Shown here in pieces: positions 10,201 to 19,636 of a stretch of DNA of 64,000 nt. The notes under the pieces are model-generated. The model saw nothing but the letters and a program-made list of their open reading frames with translations. It did not search any database and was not told where the DNA came from. The stretch lies in contig NC_088916.1 in the NCBI RefSeq assembly GCF_963576675.1, forward strand, positions 7,145,001 to 7,209,000. Reading direction: 5' to 3'. The translations under genes and the position numbers were made by a program. This DNA is from Euphorbia lathyris. Taxonomy: Eukaryota; Streptophyta; Magnoliopsida; Malpighiales; Euphorbiaceae. How positions within the stretch are numbered: position 1 is the first letter of the stretch; every line of letters begins with the position of its first letter.

Positions 10201-12816
10201 ATGCCACCTAAACAACAACGCTCATATGCAGCGATTGTGAAACGATCTGTCACAAGTGAAGATCCGAGTGATACAGAGGTAGAAGACGCGATTGCAACAG
10301 ATTCGTTGAAGTCAGATCCAGAAGAAGTTATGGCTACGGGCACTCAAGGTACGAACAATAATCAAGATAATACTAACTTGATTTTGACTAGTACTGTGTT
10401 TACAGGTGGAAACTACATCATATGGAGAAGATCTCTAATGTTAGCCATGAACGCTAAGAGGAAGTCAAAGTTTATCCTCACCGATGATAAACCGAAGGAT
10501 AATACATCCGAGGAATATCTCCGGTGGAAGGAAAATGATGATTTAATCATCTCATGGATTTTAAACACTTTGCACAAGGATTTAGCAAGGGTGTTTGTAT
10601 TTGCGAAAACGGCTAGGCAACTATGGCAAGAACTCGAGCAGAGGTATGGCGAGAGTAATGGACCTCTGATCTTCAAGTTACGCAAAGAAATTAGTCGTAT
10701 GACGCAAGGAAATCTATCCTTAGTTGATTTTTTCAACAAAATCAAGCAGAAATGGGATGAATATGGAGATATAAAGCCTCCTATCACTTGTTCTTGTGGT
10801 GAGGCTATGAAGAAGATCCTGGATCAGGTTGAGGAAGAGCAATTGATGCAGTTTTTGTCTGGCTTGAATTCTGAGTTTGATCATATTCGTGATCAAATTC
10901 TTATCACTGAGCCTTTACCTACAGTGAATCGTGCATTTTCAATGCTTAGTAAAGTAGAGAAGCAGCGAAGCATGGATGATGATTCTAAGCCTGAATTTGT
11001 GAACAACACTACTACTAATCATAAGTCTTCGTCTAGTGGAGGAAACAAGTATACGAACAAGAAGAATGGAGGCACAAATCGTGAATATCAAAGCAAGGAA
11101 GATAAATTTTGCACTCACTGTAGAAAAAGTGGTCATGACAAACAGGAATGCTTCAAGATTATAGGCTATCCTGATTGGTTTAAAGGCAAAAAATCTGGAA
11201 CTAAGCATCAAGCTCATGCTGTACTTGATCATAAGTCTCCATTGGATGATTCTGATGAAGATTATGAAGATGACAAACAGTCAGTTAAGTCTATGGTGCA
11301 AAAGGAGATACAAAAAGCTTTGAAGGGGAAGTATGTTCAAGAAAACAACAGTAAGGGCGACAGTAAGGGCGATTTTTCAGCTTTTGCAGGAGTTAGTACT
11401 GCAGGTATGAAAAATGCTTTTGATTCTTATGATAATTGTGCTTGGGTGGTAGATTCTGGTGCTACAACTCATATGACGTATCATAAGAGTTTGTTGCATA
11501 ATGTTGTTCAACTTGAGAAACCTAGAAAAGTTTATTTACCTACTGGAGAAGCACAGTTGATAGACAGTGTAGGAGATATTGTTTTTGATAATGGTTTCAA
11601 ATTGATGAATGTGTTATATGTCCCTAAGTTCCAATACAATTTAATGTCAGTCAGTAGATTGTTAGTTGATCAGAGAATTGGAGTTAGTTTCTTTGACAAC
11701 TATTGCATATTGCAGGACCAGGGTGGTAAAAGAGTAATAGCTGTTGGCAAGTTGCAGGGAGGTCTATATTACTTAAATAAGGAGTCATTTGGTGATGCAA
11801 TTATAGATAAGTATAATCAATCTTCTGATTATTCCAGTTTATGTGTTGGTAGTAAAGATAAAATTGTGGGTGTATGCACTTGGCATTTGAGGTTGGGACA
11901 CTTGTCTGTTACTAGAATGCAACATGTGAAAGACATAGTTTCATTGAATAAAGAACAATTATGCAATATTGCTCATTGTGATGTGTGTTTAAGAAGTAAA
12001 CAAGTTAGACATTCTTTTAATGACAGTGTTACTAAAACTGAGCATATTTTTGAAGTGATGCATATGGATGTTTGGGGACCATATAAACAAAAGGCTGTTA
12101 CTGGGGAGAGATTTATATTGACCATTGTTGATGATTTTTCTAGGGCTATGTGGGTAGTATTGTTTAAGTCTAAAGATCAAGTTCCTAGTCTAATAGAAAG
12201 TTTTTGCAATTTGGTCATTACTCAATTTGAAACCAAAATCAAAACAATTAGGACTGATAATGGAACTGAGTTTGTCAGCCAACATACTCAGTCTATCTTG
12301 AAGAAATTTGGTATTATACATCAGAAGACTTGTATACATACTCCTCAACAGAATGGTACTGTAGAGAGAAGGCATAGAAGCCTTACTACGGTTGCCAGGG
12401 CTTTGCTTAAACAAGCTCATTTGCCATTGAAATTTTGGGGTGAAGCAATGTTGCATGCTGCAGTGATTATTAATCTGTCTCCTACCAGGGTTCTTGCTTG
12501 GAAGACTCCCTATGAAATGTTATATCAGCACAGTCCTGATTACAAAATGTTGAGGGTTTTTGGCTGTCAAGCTTATGCTGTTAATACTGATGTTGCTAAA
12601 GGGAAATTTGATGATAGATCACATCAGTGCATCTATTTAGGCTGTTCACCAGGACAAAAAGGCTGGAAGTTGTACAATATGACTACACATAAGATATGTG
12701 TATCTAGAGATGTGGTGTTTGTGGAAAATATATTTCCAGGTTCTCAGCTGCAGAAAAATTCAATCCCTACAGAAGATTTTGCACCTCCCAGTCCTGAAAA
12801 TGAAGTTATTTTTTAG
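10201..12816 (+). CDS. Copia Gag-protease-integrase (first part of polyprotein)
   Basis: 871 residues from the ATG at 10201 to a TAG at 12814-12816. In order: a gag domain of the UBN2/Retrotran_gag type (GGNYIIWRRSLMLAM, RQLWQELEQRYGE, LVDFFNKIKQKWDEY); a CCHC zinc knuckle with C304, C307, H312, C317; the aspartic protease motif DSGA at D418; the pre-integrase HHCC region (WHLRLGH to CDVCLRSK); and the integrase core with D623, D686 and E722, a D35E spacing. All catalytic residues are present. The frame continues past the TAG into the RT part. One nonsense change, or a natural readthrough or termination point, therefore separates the two halves. It would act in cytoplasmic virus-like particles and then in the nucleus for integration. 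Confidence 0.93.
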   Translation: MPPKQQRSYAAIVKRSVTSEDPSDTEVEDAIATDSLKSDPEEVMATGTQGTNNNQDNTNLILTSTVFTGGNYIIWRRSLMLAMNAKRKSKFILTDDKPKDNTSEEYLRWKENDDLIISWILNTLHKDLARVFVFAKTARQLWQELEQRYGESNGPLIFKLRKEISRMTQGNLSLVDFFNKIKQKWDEYGDIKPPITCSCGEAMKKILDQVEEEQLMQFLSGLNSEFDHIRDQILITEPLPTVNRAFSMLSKVEKQRSMDDDSKPEFVNNTTTNHKSSSSGGNKYTNKKNGGTNREYQSKEDKFCTHCRKSGHDKQECFKIIGYPDWFKGKKSGTKHQAHAVLDHKSPLDDSDEDYEDDKQSVKSMVQKEIQKALKGKYVQENNSKGDSKGDFSAFAGVSTAGMKNAFDSYDNCAWVVDSGATTHMTYHKSLLHNVVQLEKPRKVYLPTGEAQLIDSVGDIVFDNGFKLMNVLYVPKFQYNLMSVSRLLVDQRIGVSFFDNYCILQDQGGKRVIAVGKLQGGLYYLNKESFGDAIIDKYNQSSDYSSLCVGSKDKIVGVCTWHLRLGHLSVTRMQHVKDIVSLNKEQLCNIAHCDVCLRSKQVRHSFNDSVTKTEHIFEVMHMDVWGPYKQKAVTGERFILTIVDDFSRAMWVVLFKSKDQVPSLIESFCNLVITQFETKIKTIRTDNGTEFVSQHTQSILKKFGIIHQKTCIHTPQQNGTVERRHRSLTTVARALLKQAHLPLKFWGEAMLHAAVIINLSPTRVLAWKTPYEMLYQHSPDYKMLRVFGCQAYAVNTDVAKGKFDDRSHQCIYLGCSPGQKGWKLYNMTTHKICVSRDVVFVENIFPGSQLQKNSIPTEDFAPPSPENEVIF

Positions 12817-12825
12817 GAAGAAATA

Positions 12826-14733
12826 GTGAATGAAGAAGAAGGGATGACTGACACGCAACAAGAAGACTCACAAAATACAGATGAAGTAGAAGAGGAAGTG
12901 TTCAATCCTGCTTATTCTCCACAACAACAGTTACCTGTATTAAGGAGATCCACCAGAATACCTAAGCCTCCAGCTTGGACGGCTGATTTTATTACTAACC
13001 TTGTTTCTTGTTCATTATTTTCAAGCAGGAATCCTACTTCTTCTGTCTACACAGAGTCTTATACAGCTTTCTTGAGTAATATCACCATTGTTGCAGAGCC
13101 AACTACTTATACAGAAGCTTGCAAAAATGTTGAATGGATAAAGGCTATGCAAACAGAATTAAATGCATTAGAAGACAATGGTACTTGGCAGTTAACCACC
13201 TTACCAAAAGGGAAGAAAGCAATATCGTCCAGGTGGATTTTCAAAGTCAAGTATAATGCTGATGGTACCTTAGACAAGTATAAAGCTAGATTAGTGGCAA
13301 GGGGATATAACCAGAAGTGGGGAGTTGATTATCAGGATAGTTTTTCCCCTGTAGCTAAGGTAGTCACTGTTAGAGTATTCTTGGCTGTAGCTGCTTATCA
13401 TGGATGGGAAGTTTATCAGATAGATGTAAATAACGCTTATTTACATGGATACATTGAAGAGGAGCTGTACGTGGTACCACCTGAAGGGTATGCGAAAGCG
13501 CAGAAAGGGGAAGTGTGCAAGTTAGTAAAATCTCTTTATGGCCTCAAGCAAGCAGGGCGTCAATGGAATAAGGAGTTTACTTTTACACTGCTGAGTATGG
13601 GTTTCAGTAGATCTATTCATGACTATTGTCTATTTGTGCGAAGGCAAGCAGGTGAATTCCTGGTGCTTATTGTATATGTTGATGATGTGCTACTATCAGG
13701 GACATCAAATGTTCAAATTGAGGAAGTGAAACAAGCATTACATAAGGCATTTTCTATAAAGGACTTAGGGATTGCTAAGTATTTTTTAGGTATTGAGTTG
13801 CTAAGAGCAAATGATGGCCTTGTGTTGTGTCAGCACAAGTATATACGAGATATGTTAAAAGAAGCTGGATTGCAGAATGCAAAACCTGTTAGCAGCCCCT
13901 TTCCATCAGGAGTGGAGTTTGGGGATTCAGGTTCAATCATACCCAATTGTGATCAGTACAGAAGGATTATTGGAAAACTGTTATATTTGGGGTTTACACG
14001 GCCTGATATTAGCTATGTAACACAGCAATTAAGTCCGTTTCTACAAGCTCCATCTCAGATGCATTTTGACACAGCAATTCATGTACTTAAGTACTTGAAA
14101 GGCACAATCACTATGGGATTGAGTTATTCCTCAAACACTGATATGCAGTTGAAAGCCTTTTGCAATAATGATTATGATGAACAGGTATTAATGAATGCGA
14201 TGAAAGTGTCAGCTTATAGTGATGCTGACTGGGCAAGATGCAAGCAAACTAGAAGATCTGTAGGGGGATATGGAGTTTTTCTTGGGAAGTCCTTGGTTTC
14301 ATGGAAGGCCAAAAAGCAAGCTACTGTCAGTAAATCTTCTGCTGAGGCAGAGTATCGAGCCATGGCAACAACTTCATGCGAAGTAAAATGGCTGACTTAT
14401 ATATTAGAAGATTTTCAGATTGAAGTAAAAAAACCAATCCCACTGTATTGTGATAATACAGCAGCAATTCATATTGCTGAAAACCCAGTTTTTCACGAAC
14501 GCACAAAGCATTTGGACATCGATTGTCATATCGTTCGAGAGCATATCCAGAGTGGATTATTAATCACCAATCATGTGTGTTCTGAAGATCAGTTAGCTGA
14601 TATATTCACCAAACCATTGTCTTTTGCTCAAATGGAGCCAGTTCTGCAGAAAATGGGGTTAATCAGATTGCCTGTACCAGACTTGATGGTGAGCAACGAT
14701 AAGAAGAATTCTCACGTGAGGAGGGGGTGTTGA
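12826..14733 (+). CDS. Copia reverse transcriptase-RNase H (second part of polyprotein)
   Basis: This is in the same frame as the preceding ORF, with in-frame codons linking the TAG at 12814 to the first ATG of this part. It carries a complete RVT_2 domain (ISSRWIFKVKYNADGTL, KARLVARGYNQ, QIDVNNAYLHG, YGLKQAGRQWNKEF) with the YVDD active site at residues 284-287. The RNase H domain has AYSDADWA, SSAEAEYRAM, YCDNTAAI and HLDIDCHIVREH, and the frame ends just before the 3' LTR. Nothing looks damaged. If the TAG is read through or suppressed, a full ~1,510-residue polyprotein would form; otherwise RT is not translated from the gag start. Confidence 0.92.
   Translation: MNEEEGMTDTQQEDSQNTDEVEEEVFNPAYSPQQQLPVLRRSTRIPKPPAWTADFITNLVSCSLFSSRNPTSSVYTESYTAFLSNITIVAEPTTYTEACKNVEWIKAMQTELNALEDNGTWQLTTLPKGKKAISSRWIFKVKYNADGTLDKYKARLVARGYNQKWGVDYQDSFSPVAKVVTVRVFLAVAAYHGWEVYQIDVNNAYLHGYIEEELYVVPPEGYAKAQKGEVCKLVKSLYGLKQAGRQWNKEFTFTLLSMGFSRSIHDYCLFVRRQAGEFLVLIVYVDDVLLSGTSNVQIEEVKQALHKAFSIKDLGIAKYFLGIELLRANDGLVLCQHKYIRDMLKEAGLQNAKPVSSPFPSGVEFGDSGSIIPNCDQYRRIIGKLLYLGFTRPDISYVTQQLSPFLQAPSQMHFDTAIHVLKYLKGTITMGLSYSSNTDMQLKAFCNNDYDEQVLMNAMKVSAYSDADWARCKQTRRSVGGYGVFLGKSLVSWKAKKQATVSKSSAEAEYRAMATTSCEVKWLTYILEDFQIEVKKPIPLYCDNTAAIHIAENPVFHERTKHLDIDCHIVREHIQSGLLITNHVCSEDQLADIFTKPLSFAQMEPVLQKMGLIRLPVPDLMVSNDKKNSHVRRGC
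14718..14727 (+). other. Polypurine tract of copia element
   Basis: GAGGAGGGGG directly precedes the 3' LTR and overlaps the end of the RNase H frame. It is the expected primer for plus-strand synthesis. Confidence 0.85.
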
Positions 14734-14911
14734 GTTAGTATAATCACGTGAACAGCACATGTCATAGAGGACACTTGTAATGTTTTGATTGGTTTTTCTT
14801 TTTGTGTGTATGTTGCCGTTATATATAAACGGATTTTCTTTTCCTTTCAAATCACTCTGTAATTCCGATCTATTTCTATGAATAAAAAGCTTCAGCACAA
14901 GCTTTTCTTCA
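14728..14911 (+). repeat. 3' LTR of copia element
   Basis: 184 bp, with no difference found from the 5' LTR at 9975-10158. It is followed by the TSD copy TTTAG (14912-14916). Confidence 0.95.
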
Positions 14912-15099
14912 TTTAGTGATGGAAGAACGCACAGTCCCAAGTTCGTTTTCCTGTTTTGGTATAATTTTAGGAATTGATTTTGTATACATTGATTATGCTA
15001 TGCATAGAATTTGTATGGAATAAACCAGAAATTCATCTCTGGTGTGAAGGAGAGGAGATTACTGAAGGGCTGATTATAGGTCTAGGGCTTAGGGAAAAC

Positions 15100-15345
15100 T
15101 ATATTTTGCTAATTTTGAATCTCTGTAACTGAACAAGAACTCATCAACTTGAGGTGACTGCTCTGTCTAGCTATGGCTAATCTTCGGCAGGAAGAAGAAT
15201 GATATAAATGATTTTTATCTTGTTATTGCAGTTTTATTTATGGAAAATTAGATAATATATGATTTAGTTTTTGACATATATATGTTACTTTTATGTTATA
15301 TAAGCTCAACGCACTCATGCTTTATACTTCTTATGAACTTGAGGG
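15100..15345 (+). pseudogene. Gutted F-box gene: start fused to stop
   Basis: Upstream of the intact F-box gene, the sequence around its start codon is duplicated (GCTCTGTCTAGCTATGGCTA). At 15173-15202 this yields a nine-codon frame, MANLRQEEE then TGA. The first residues match the F-box start (MANLPQE) and the last match the gene's C-terminus (DEEE). The DNA after it, with AAGCTC...CTTCTTATGAACT landmarks near 15302-15340, matches the 3' flank of the intact gene near 16920-16970. The simplest reading is a former tandem F-box gene whose body was deleted. Locus 2 has a related remnant at 40085-40290. Confidence 0.7.
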
Positions 15346-15703
15346 AAGAAATTGAATAAATTGCACATTCAGTGAAAGAAACAGAGATAGTAAGATAGGA
15401 ATAGAAATGGGAATTGCAAACTGAGACTTGAGATGAATTCTATTCTACCTTACGTTTTAAATTTTATTTAGAGTTCATTTGGTATTTTAGATAATTCTAT
15501 GATTGGAAGAACGCATAGCCACCAGTTCATTGAAATCTAAAGCATCAATTTTGTATACATTGTTAGGACTGATTATTAGGTCTAGGGCTTAGGGAAAACT
15601 ATATATTGCTAATTTTGGATTAAGAGGGAATGAATTATTTTATTGATTGCTTTTGAATCTCTGTAGCTGAACAAAAGAACTTCTCAAATTGCTCTGCCTA
15701 GCT

Positions 15704-16783
15704 ATGGCTAATCTTCCGCAGGAATTGATCGACGAAATTCTTCTTTGGTTGCCAGTGAAGTCTCTTCTTCGTTGTAGATGTGTTTGTAAATCGTTTTGTG
15801 CCATCATCAAAAGCCAATCTTTCATCAATTTTCATTTGAAAAGATCTTCTGAAAATAGGATCCATAGCAAGTTGATTGACCTAGGAGTACATAGGATGGA
15901 TGGTAATGGCCTGACAATTCATGCTTTAGATTTCAATGAAGACTTCCAACAAGAGTTGGTCCTCGATAAATTATTTCCATCCAGATCATATTCCTTGTTC
16001 TTTTCTTGTTGCAATGGTTTGGTTCTCTTGTGGATAGACAAACTTTCATTATGGAATCCATTCACCCGAGAGTACAGGATACTTCCGGCTTTCCCTGTGA
16101 AGCACACTCACAATCTCAGTTTTGCTTTGGGTTATGACTCTACCGCAGATGATTTCAAGGTTGTAGTAATTACATCGAAGGAGGGATGCGGTTTCTCCCA
16201 GGTTTGGATTTTTAAATTGAGGTCAAGTTGTTGGAGAAGGATTCAGGATTTTCCTTACATTGGGTGCACTAGTATTATAGATGGTGGCAACGGAGATTGC
16301 TTTGTGGATGGTGCTTTGCATTTTATATGTTGTTGTGATAATTCATATATAATTGTGGCATTTGATGTTGCAAAAGAGACATTTTCTATAGTACACGAGC
16401 TTGTTTACGAAACTGTGGAATTTCCTATCCGTTTGCATGTTTTTGGAGGGTGCCTTTCTATCAGTTTCTTTCGAATGAGTTCAGAATTTTGTGTTGATAT
16501 ATATGTGAGGAAGTTTGATGGAGTTATGTTTACTTGGACTAGATTATATTCTCTTACAAGACAACAATTGTCTGTGGAAGCATTTGACCGTTTTGTACAG
16601 GGTAAAGTTGCATATTCAAAGAAAGCAGATAAGGTTTTTCTTTCTTCAAATGGGAAGTTGTGTTCATATGATTTTGGAGAGAAATGTCTCCAAGAGATTG
16701 TAATTAAGAATGCTATTCATTTGGATATATTTTGTTGTACTGAAAGTCTTGTGTCTGTAGGCTCGTTAGACGAAGAAGAATAA
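15704..16783 (+). CDS. F-box protein with F-box-associated (FBA) domain
   Basis: 359 residues in a single exon. I chose the ATG at 15704 (MANLPQELIDEILLWLPVK), since the frame upstream of it holds no other ATG. Residues 1-45 form an F-box (LPVKSLLRCRCVCKSFCAII), which binds SKP1 in an SCF E3 ubiquitin ligase. The rest resembles the plant FBA domain: LWNPFTREYRILP at about residue 116, FALGYDSTADDFKVVVI at 140, then FDVAKETFSIV. The C-terminus is acidic (SLDEEE). The size is usual for the CPR1/CPR30-like F-box group; the substrate cannot be predicted. A 5'-UTR intron is inferred (9825 to 15666), now carrying a 4.9-kb copia element that may alter expression. The closest relative here is the gene at 40671. 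Confidence 0.9.
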   Translation: MANLPQELIDEILLWLPVKSLLRCRCVCKSFCAIIKSQSFINFHLKRSSENRIHSKLIDLGVHRMDGNGLTIHALDFNEDFQQELVLDKLFPSRSYSLFFSCCNGLVLLWIDKLSLWNPFTREYRILPAFPVKHTHNLSFALGYDSTADDFKVVVITSKEGCGFSQVWIFKLRSSCWRRIQDFPYIGCTSIIDGGNGDCFVDGALHFICCCDNSYIIVAFDVAKETFSIVHELVYETVEFPIRLHVFGGCLSISFFRMSSEFCVDIYVRKFDGVMFTWTRLYSLTRQQLSVEAFDRFVQGKVAYSKKADKVFLSSNGKLCSYDFGEKCLQEIVIKNAIHLDIFCCTESLVSVGSLDEEE

Positions 16784-17092
16784 GAAATGAATGCACAGAA
16801 GAAGAAAGTGGGAGAAGGGTCTTGGAGAAGTGAAAGAAGTTCATCATTTTGATCTTATTATTGAAGCTATATATATATAGTGTAGTTTCTTACCTATATA
16901 TGTTAGGTTTGTGTTATATAAGCTTAACAAACTTCATGCTTTATGCTTCTTATGAACTACAGTTTCAAGGTAGATATATATTTGAGTAAGAATGATGGGT
17001 AAATTGAGTTCAAATGTTACTTGGATTCGGTCTGTTTACTCAACATATGCAGCTTTTTTTTAGTTTCATAACACTTGAGGAATATGAACAAA
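16784..17092 (+). other. 3' flank of F-box gene 1
   Basis: The 3' UTR and downstream DNA include an AT-dinucleotide tract (16868-16880) and the TTATATAAGCTTAACAAACTTCATGC block that recurs near other F-box copies. No gene is seen. Confidence 0.6.
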
Positions 17093-17368
17093 ATGGGGTT
17101 TAACCCTAAAAAAAGGGTCATTTATGAAAATTATTTTCAATCGGGTGATGGTTGAGAAATAATTCCTTTGAATGAGTTGTTTTTAACTTTGTAGTTAAAA
17201 ATAGTCTCATTACGGCGGTGAGTCCACTGTAATGGTACAATAGATGGACAAGTTATTTTTGTCTTTTGTACCATTACGGTGGATCTATCGCTGTAATGGA
17301 TTATTTCCCAACCATTACTAGGTTGGGAATTATTTCTTTAATTGACTCTTTTTTGAGGTTAAGCCCAA
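17093..17368. mobile_element. MITE-like inverted-repeat element
   Basis: The ends are an imperfect inverted repeat (TGGGGTTTAACCCTAAAAAA at 17093 versus a TTTTTTGAGGTTAAGCCCA copy ending near 17368). The interior is a near-palindrome around GTACCATTACGGTGG and its partner. No coding capacity. Confidence 0.6.
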
Positions 17369-17394
17369 CGAAATGATACAATAACTATTCTTTA

Positions 17395-17840
17395 TTTCTG
17401 GAACTAAGGTTTTTTTTTACCGCCTATTGGGAAAAAAGTAGGGATGTAAAAAGTTATTTTTCAGTAAAAGGTAAACAGGAAGTGACTATCCAAATACCTA
17501 AAATTTTCCTTTTGAAAATGAGCCAAATATCTAAAATTTCTCTTTTGAAAATGAACAACTAAACATCCTCTAAATATGTTCTTTAAATTTCAAGTTTAAC
17601 TTAATGATATCTATAAACCTCCAAAATGTATGTACCTAATTAAGTTTTGATATACCAATACAAGAATAGTTTTTGGAGAAATGTATACATAATTGATAAT
17701 GTTTGGTAAAATTATATAACTGAATTAGATAAAATGATTAATATATACATGTTTTAAATCAATGAAATATTATTTATTAGAAAAAACAAATTTTTTTTAT
17801 CTAAAAGTAATATAAAGATCAATGTATATAAAGCCAAATC
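17395..17840. repeat. Flank block present inverted at 41860-42345
   Basis: The sequence containing CCAAAATGTATGTACCTAAT and AGAAATGTATACATAATTGA is found in reverse complement downstream of F-box gene 2, and in part, forward, near 52070-52140 downstream of an F-box pseudogene. It tracks with the F-box cluster rather than with a known transposon. Confidence 0.65.
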
Positions 17841-17842
17841 TA

Positions 17843-18327
17843 TCTATATATAATATAAAACAGTAACGATGGAGCTGAGGTGTCACTTCCTCCTTTTTTA
17901 CTGATTAAAAATAAAATAAAATATATAATATATTAATTTTAATTATATTATTATATTTATCTATAAAAAGATAGATTTTATCCGTACTACATCTAAGAGT
18001 TTTACAGAATTTAAATTAATCCCTAAAATCTCTCTAATTCTCTGCATATCTATATATTATATTATATAATATAAAACAGTAACGATGGAGCTGAGGTGTC
18101 ACTTCCTCCTTTTTTACTGATATAAAATAAAATAAAATATATAATATATTAATTTTAATTATATTATTATTTTTATTATCTATAAAAAGATAGATTATTT
18201 AAAGTAATTGTGAAAATAAAATAATAATATTTATTTTATTTAGCATCTTTATATCATTAATTGTAATTATTATATTATATTTTTGAATTTTAAGATGAAT
18301 CCGTGCATCGCACGGGTCAAAAACGAG
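17843..18327 (+). mobile_element. Non-autonomous Helitron, duplicated 5' end
   Basis: A 5' terminus TCTATATATAATATAAAACA occurs at 17843 and a close copy at 18049, each followed by the same ~120 bp (GATGGAGCTGAGGTGTCAC). The 3' end has the expected short hairpin CCGTGC-ATC-GCACGG (18301-18315), and 12 nt later CGAG before a T, close to the CTRR end rule. An A precedes and a T follows, as for Helitron A/T target sites. There is no Rep/helicase. Confidence 0.65.
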
Positions 18328-18367
18328 TTTATTATATAATATATACGTATATGTCTTAAGAAAAAGA

Positions 18368-18820
18368 CTTAATATATCCGTTTCTTCTTAAATTTGTCCA
18401 AAAAAAACTTGATTGGTCCTTGAACTTTTAAAGTGTTTTGATAGCCCCTTAATTTGTATAAAATGTTCAGTTAGCTCTTTGAACTTGCGTAAATTATAAT
18501 TAATTAGTCACTTGATTAAAAAAAGTAAGTTAAATGTGAAAGATGCATTGCGCTTGCTCCACTGTACAACTTATATTCTCTAATATTGGAACCACATACC
18601 CCGATTTTGGTCGTTTTACTTTTTTTTAAGACACATGTAATACATTTTCCATATTTAACTTACTTTTTGGCAACTGATTGATTAATTACATTTTATGCAA
18701 GTTCAATAGGCTAACTATAAATTTTATGCAAGTTGAGGGGGCTATCAGAATATTTTGAAAGTTCAGAGGACCAATCAACTTTTTTGGATAAGTTAAGGGG
18801 GCAAATAGTGTATTAAGCCA
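18368..18820. mobile_element. Long-TIR element (CTTAATA...TATTAAG family)
   Basis: The left arm (CTTAATATATCC, TTGATTGGTCCTTGAAC, TAGCCCCTTAATTTG) is the inverted complement of the right arm, which ends GTATTAAGCC near 18819. Related copies are at 38168-39040, 43585-44096 and (more diverged) 52372-54148. Non-coding. Confidence 0.75.
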
Positions 18821-18939
18821 AGATTAAATTGTATTAGGGCTATATACAATTGATTAAATTGTATTAGGGCTATATATGTATATGTATAACCAAAATATGT
18901 TTTATGTTTTTGAATAAAGACTTTTGTCAAAAAAAAAAA

Positions 18940-19075
18940 AAAAAACTTAATTGACCCTTGAACTTTCAAAGTGTCCTAAAAGCCCCCTTAATTTGCATAA
19001 AATGTTCAGTTGTCCCATTGAATTTGCGTAAAATGTAATCAATTAATCATTCGGTTGTAAAAAAGTAAGCTGCAT
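18940..19075. mobile_element. Single arm of the same TIR family
   Basis: From ACTTAATTGACCCTTGAAC the left arm of the TIR family is repeated, then gives way to LINE sequence at about 19130. The same junction is seen at 42376-42460, so the fusion is older than the duplication of this block. Confidence 0.6.
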
Positions 19076-19636
19076 GTGGAAAATGTATTGCACGCATCTT
19101 AAAATAGTATTACATAATTCACAAAATATGATTGCTCGCACAAACATAGGGGAAAATAGATGCATTTGGCACTTCTTGAAGGATAGGTGCTACGCGACAA
19201 AAGTCAGGTATCAGCTGTTACGAGCGGCTGAATCTGTTGTAGGGGCGGCTAACGAATGGAAGTTGATCTGGCAATTAAGATTGCCGCCAAAGCTGCTGTA
19301 TTTTCTATGGAAATTGGGAAATAACTGTCTTCTGACGCGGTACTGTTTAATGGTAAGGCGTGTTGATGTTCCGTTGAATTGTGTTTCTTGTGAAGCTGAA
19401 GTCGAGTATGAGTGACATTTATTTATGGAATGTCCATATGCGGTCACTTGTTAGACAGTAGCAGGACTAACTATGCTGACTGGTTCCTCTGAAAGAGTGG
19501 AGGACTAGTTCTTTCAATTTTCTGTGTTAAATGATAGGAGCTGGTGGAAAAATTGCTACGATACTATGGACGATATGGGAGAATCGGAACAGTCGGTTGT
19601 GGACGAGGATGAGATTGCTGTCGAGAATTACGATGG
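19076..19636 (+). pseudogene. LINE fragment (zf-RVT region), fused to copia sequence
   Basis: One frame reads WHFLKDRCYATKVRYQLLRAA, then LIWQLRLPPKLLYFLWKLG and a Cys cluster LNCVSCEAEVEYE, all typical of the zinc-binding part of plant LINE ORF2. Stops at 19412 and 19506 break it. The closest copy is at 42460-43500, where LINE sequence continues into RNase H. Here similarity ends at ~19636 and copia RT/RNase H begins. Confidence 0.7.

Larger units (their letters stand above)
9970..14916 (+). mobile_element. Young Ty1/copia retrotransposon with TSD TTTAG
   Basis: LTRs at 9975-10158 and 14728-14911 are each 184 bp and appear identical on reading through both, which points to a recent insertion. 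The target duplication TTTAG lies at 9970-9974 and 14912-14916. The element has a tRNA-iMet primer site, one continuous gag-pol frame broken by a single TAG, and a polypurine tract. It sits in the 5'-UTR intron of F-box gene 1 in the same orientation. The matching intron at F-box locus 2 (near 39855) lacks it, which confirms the empty site. Confidence 0.97.
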
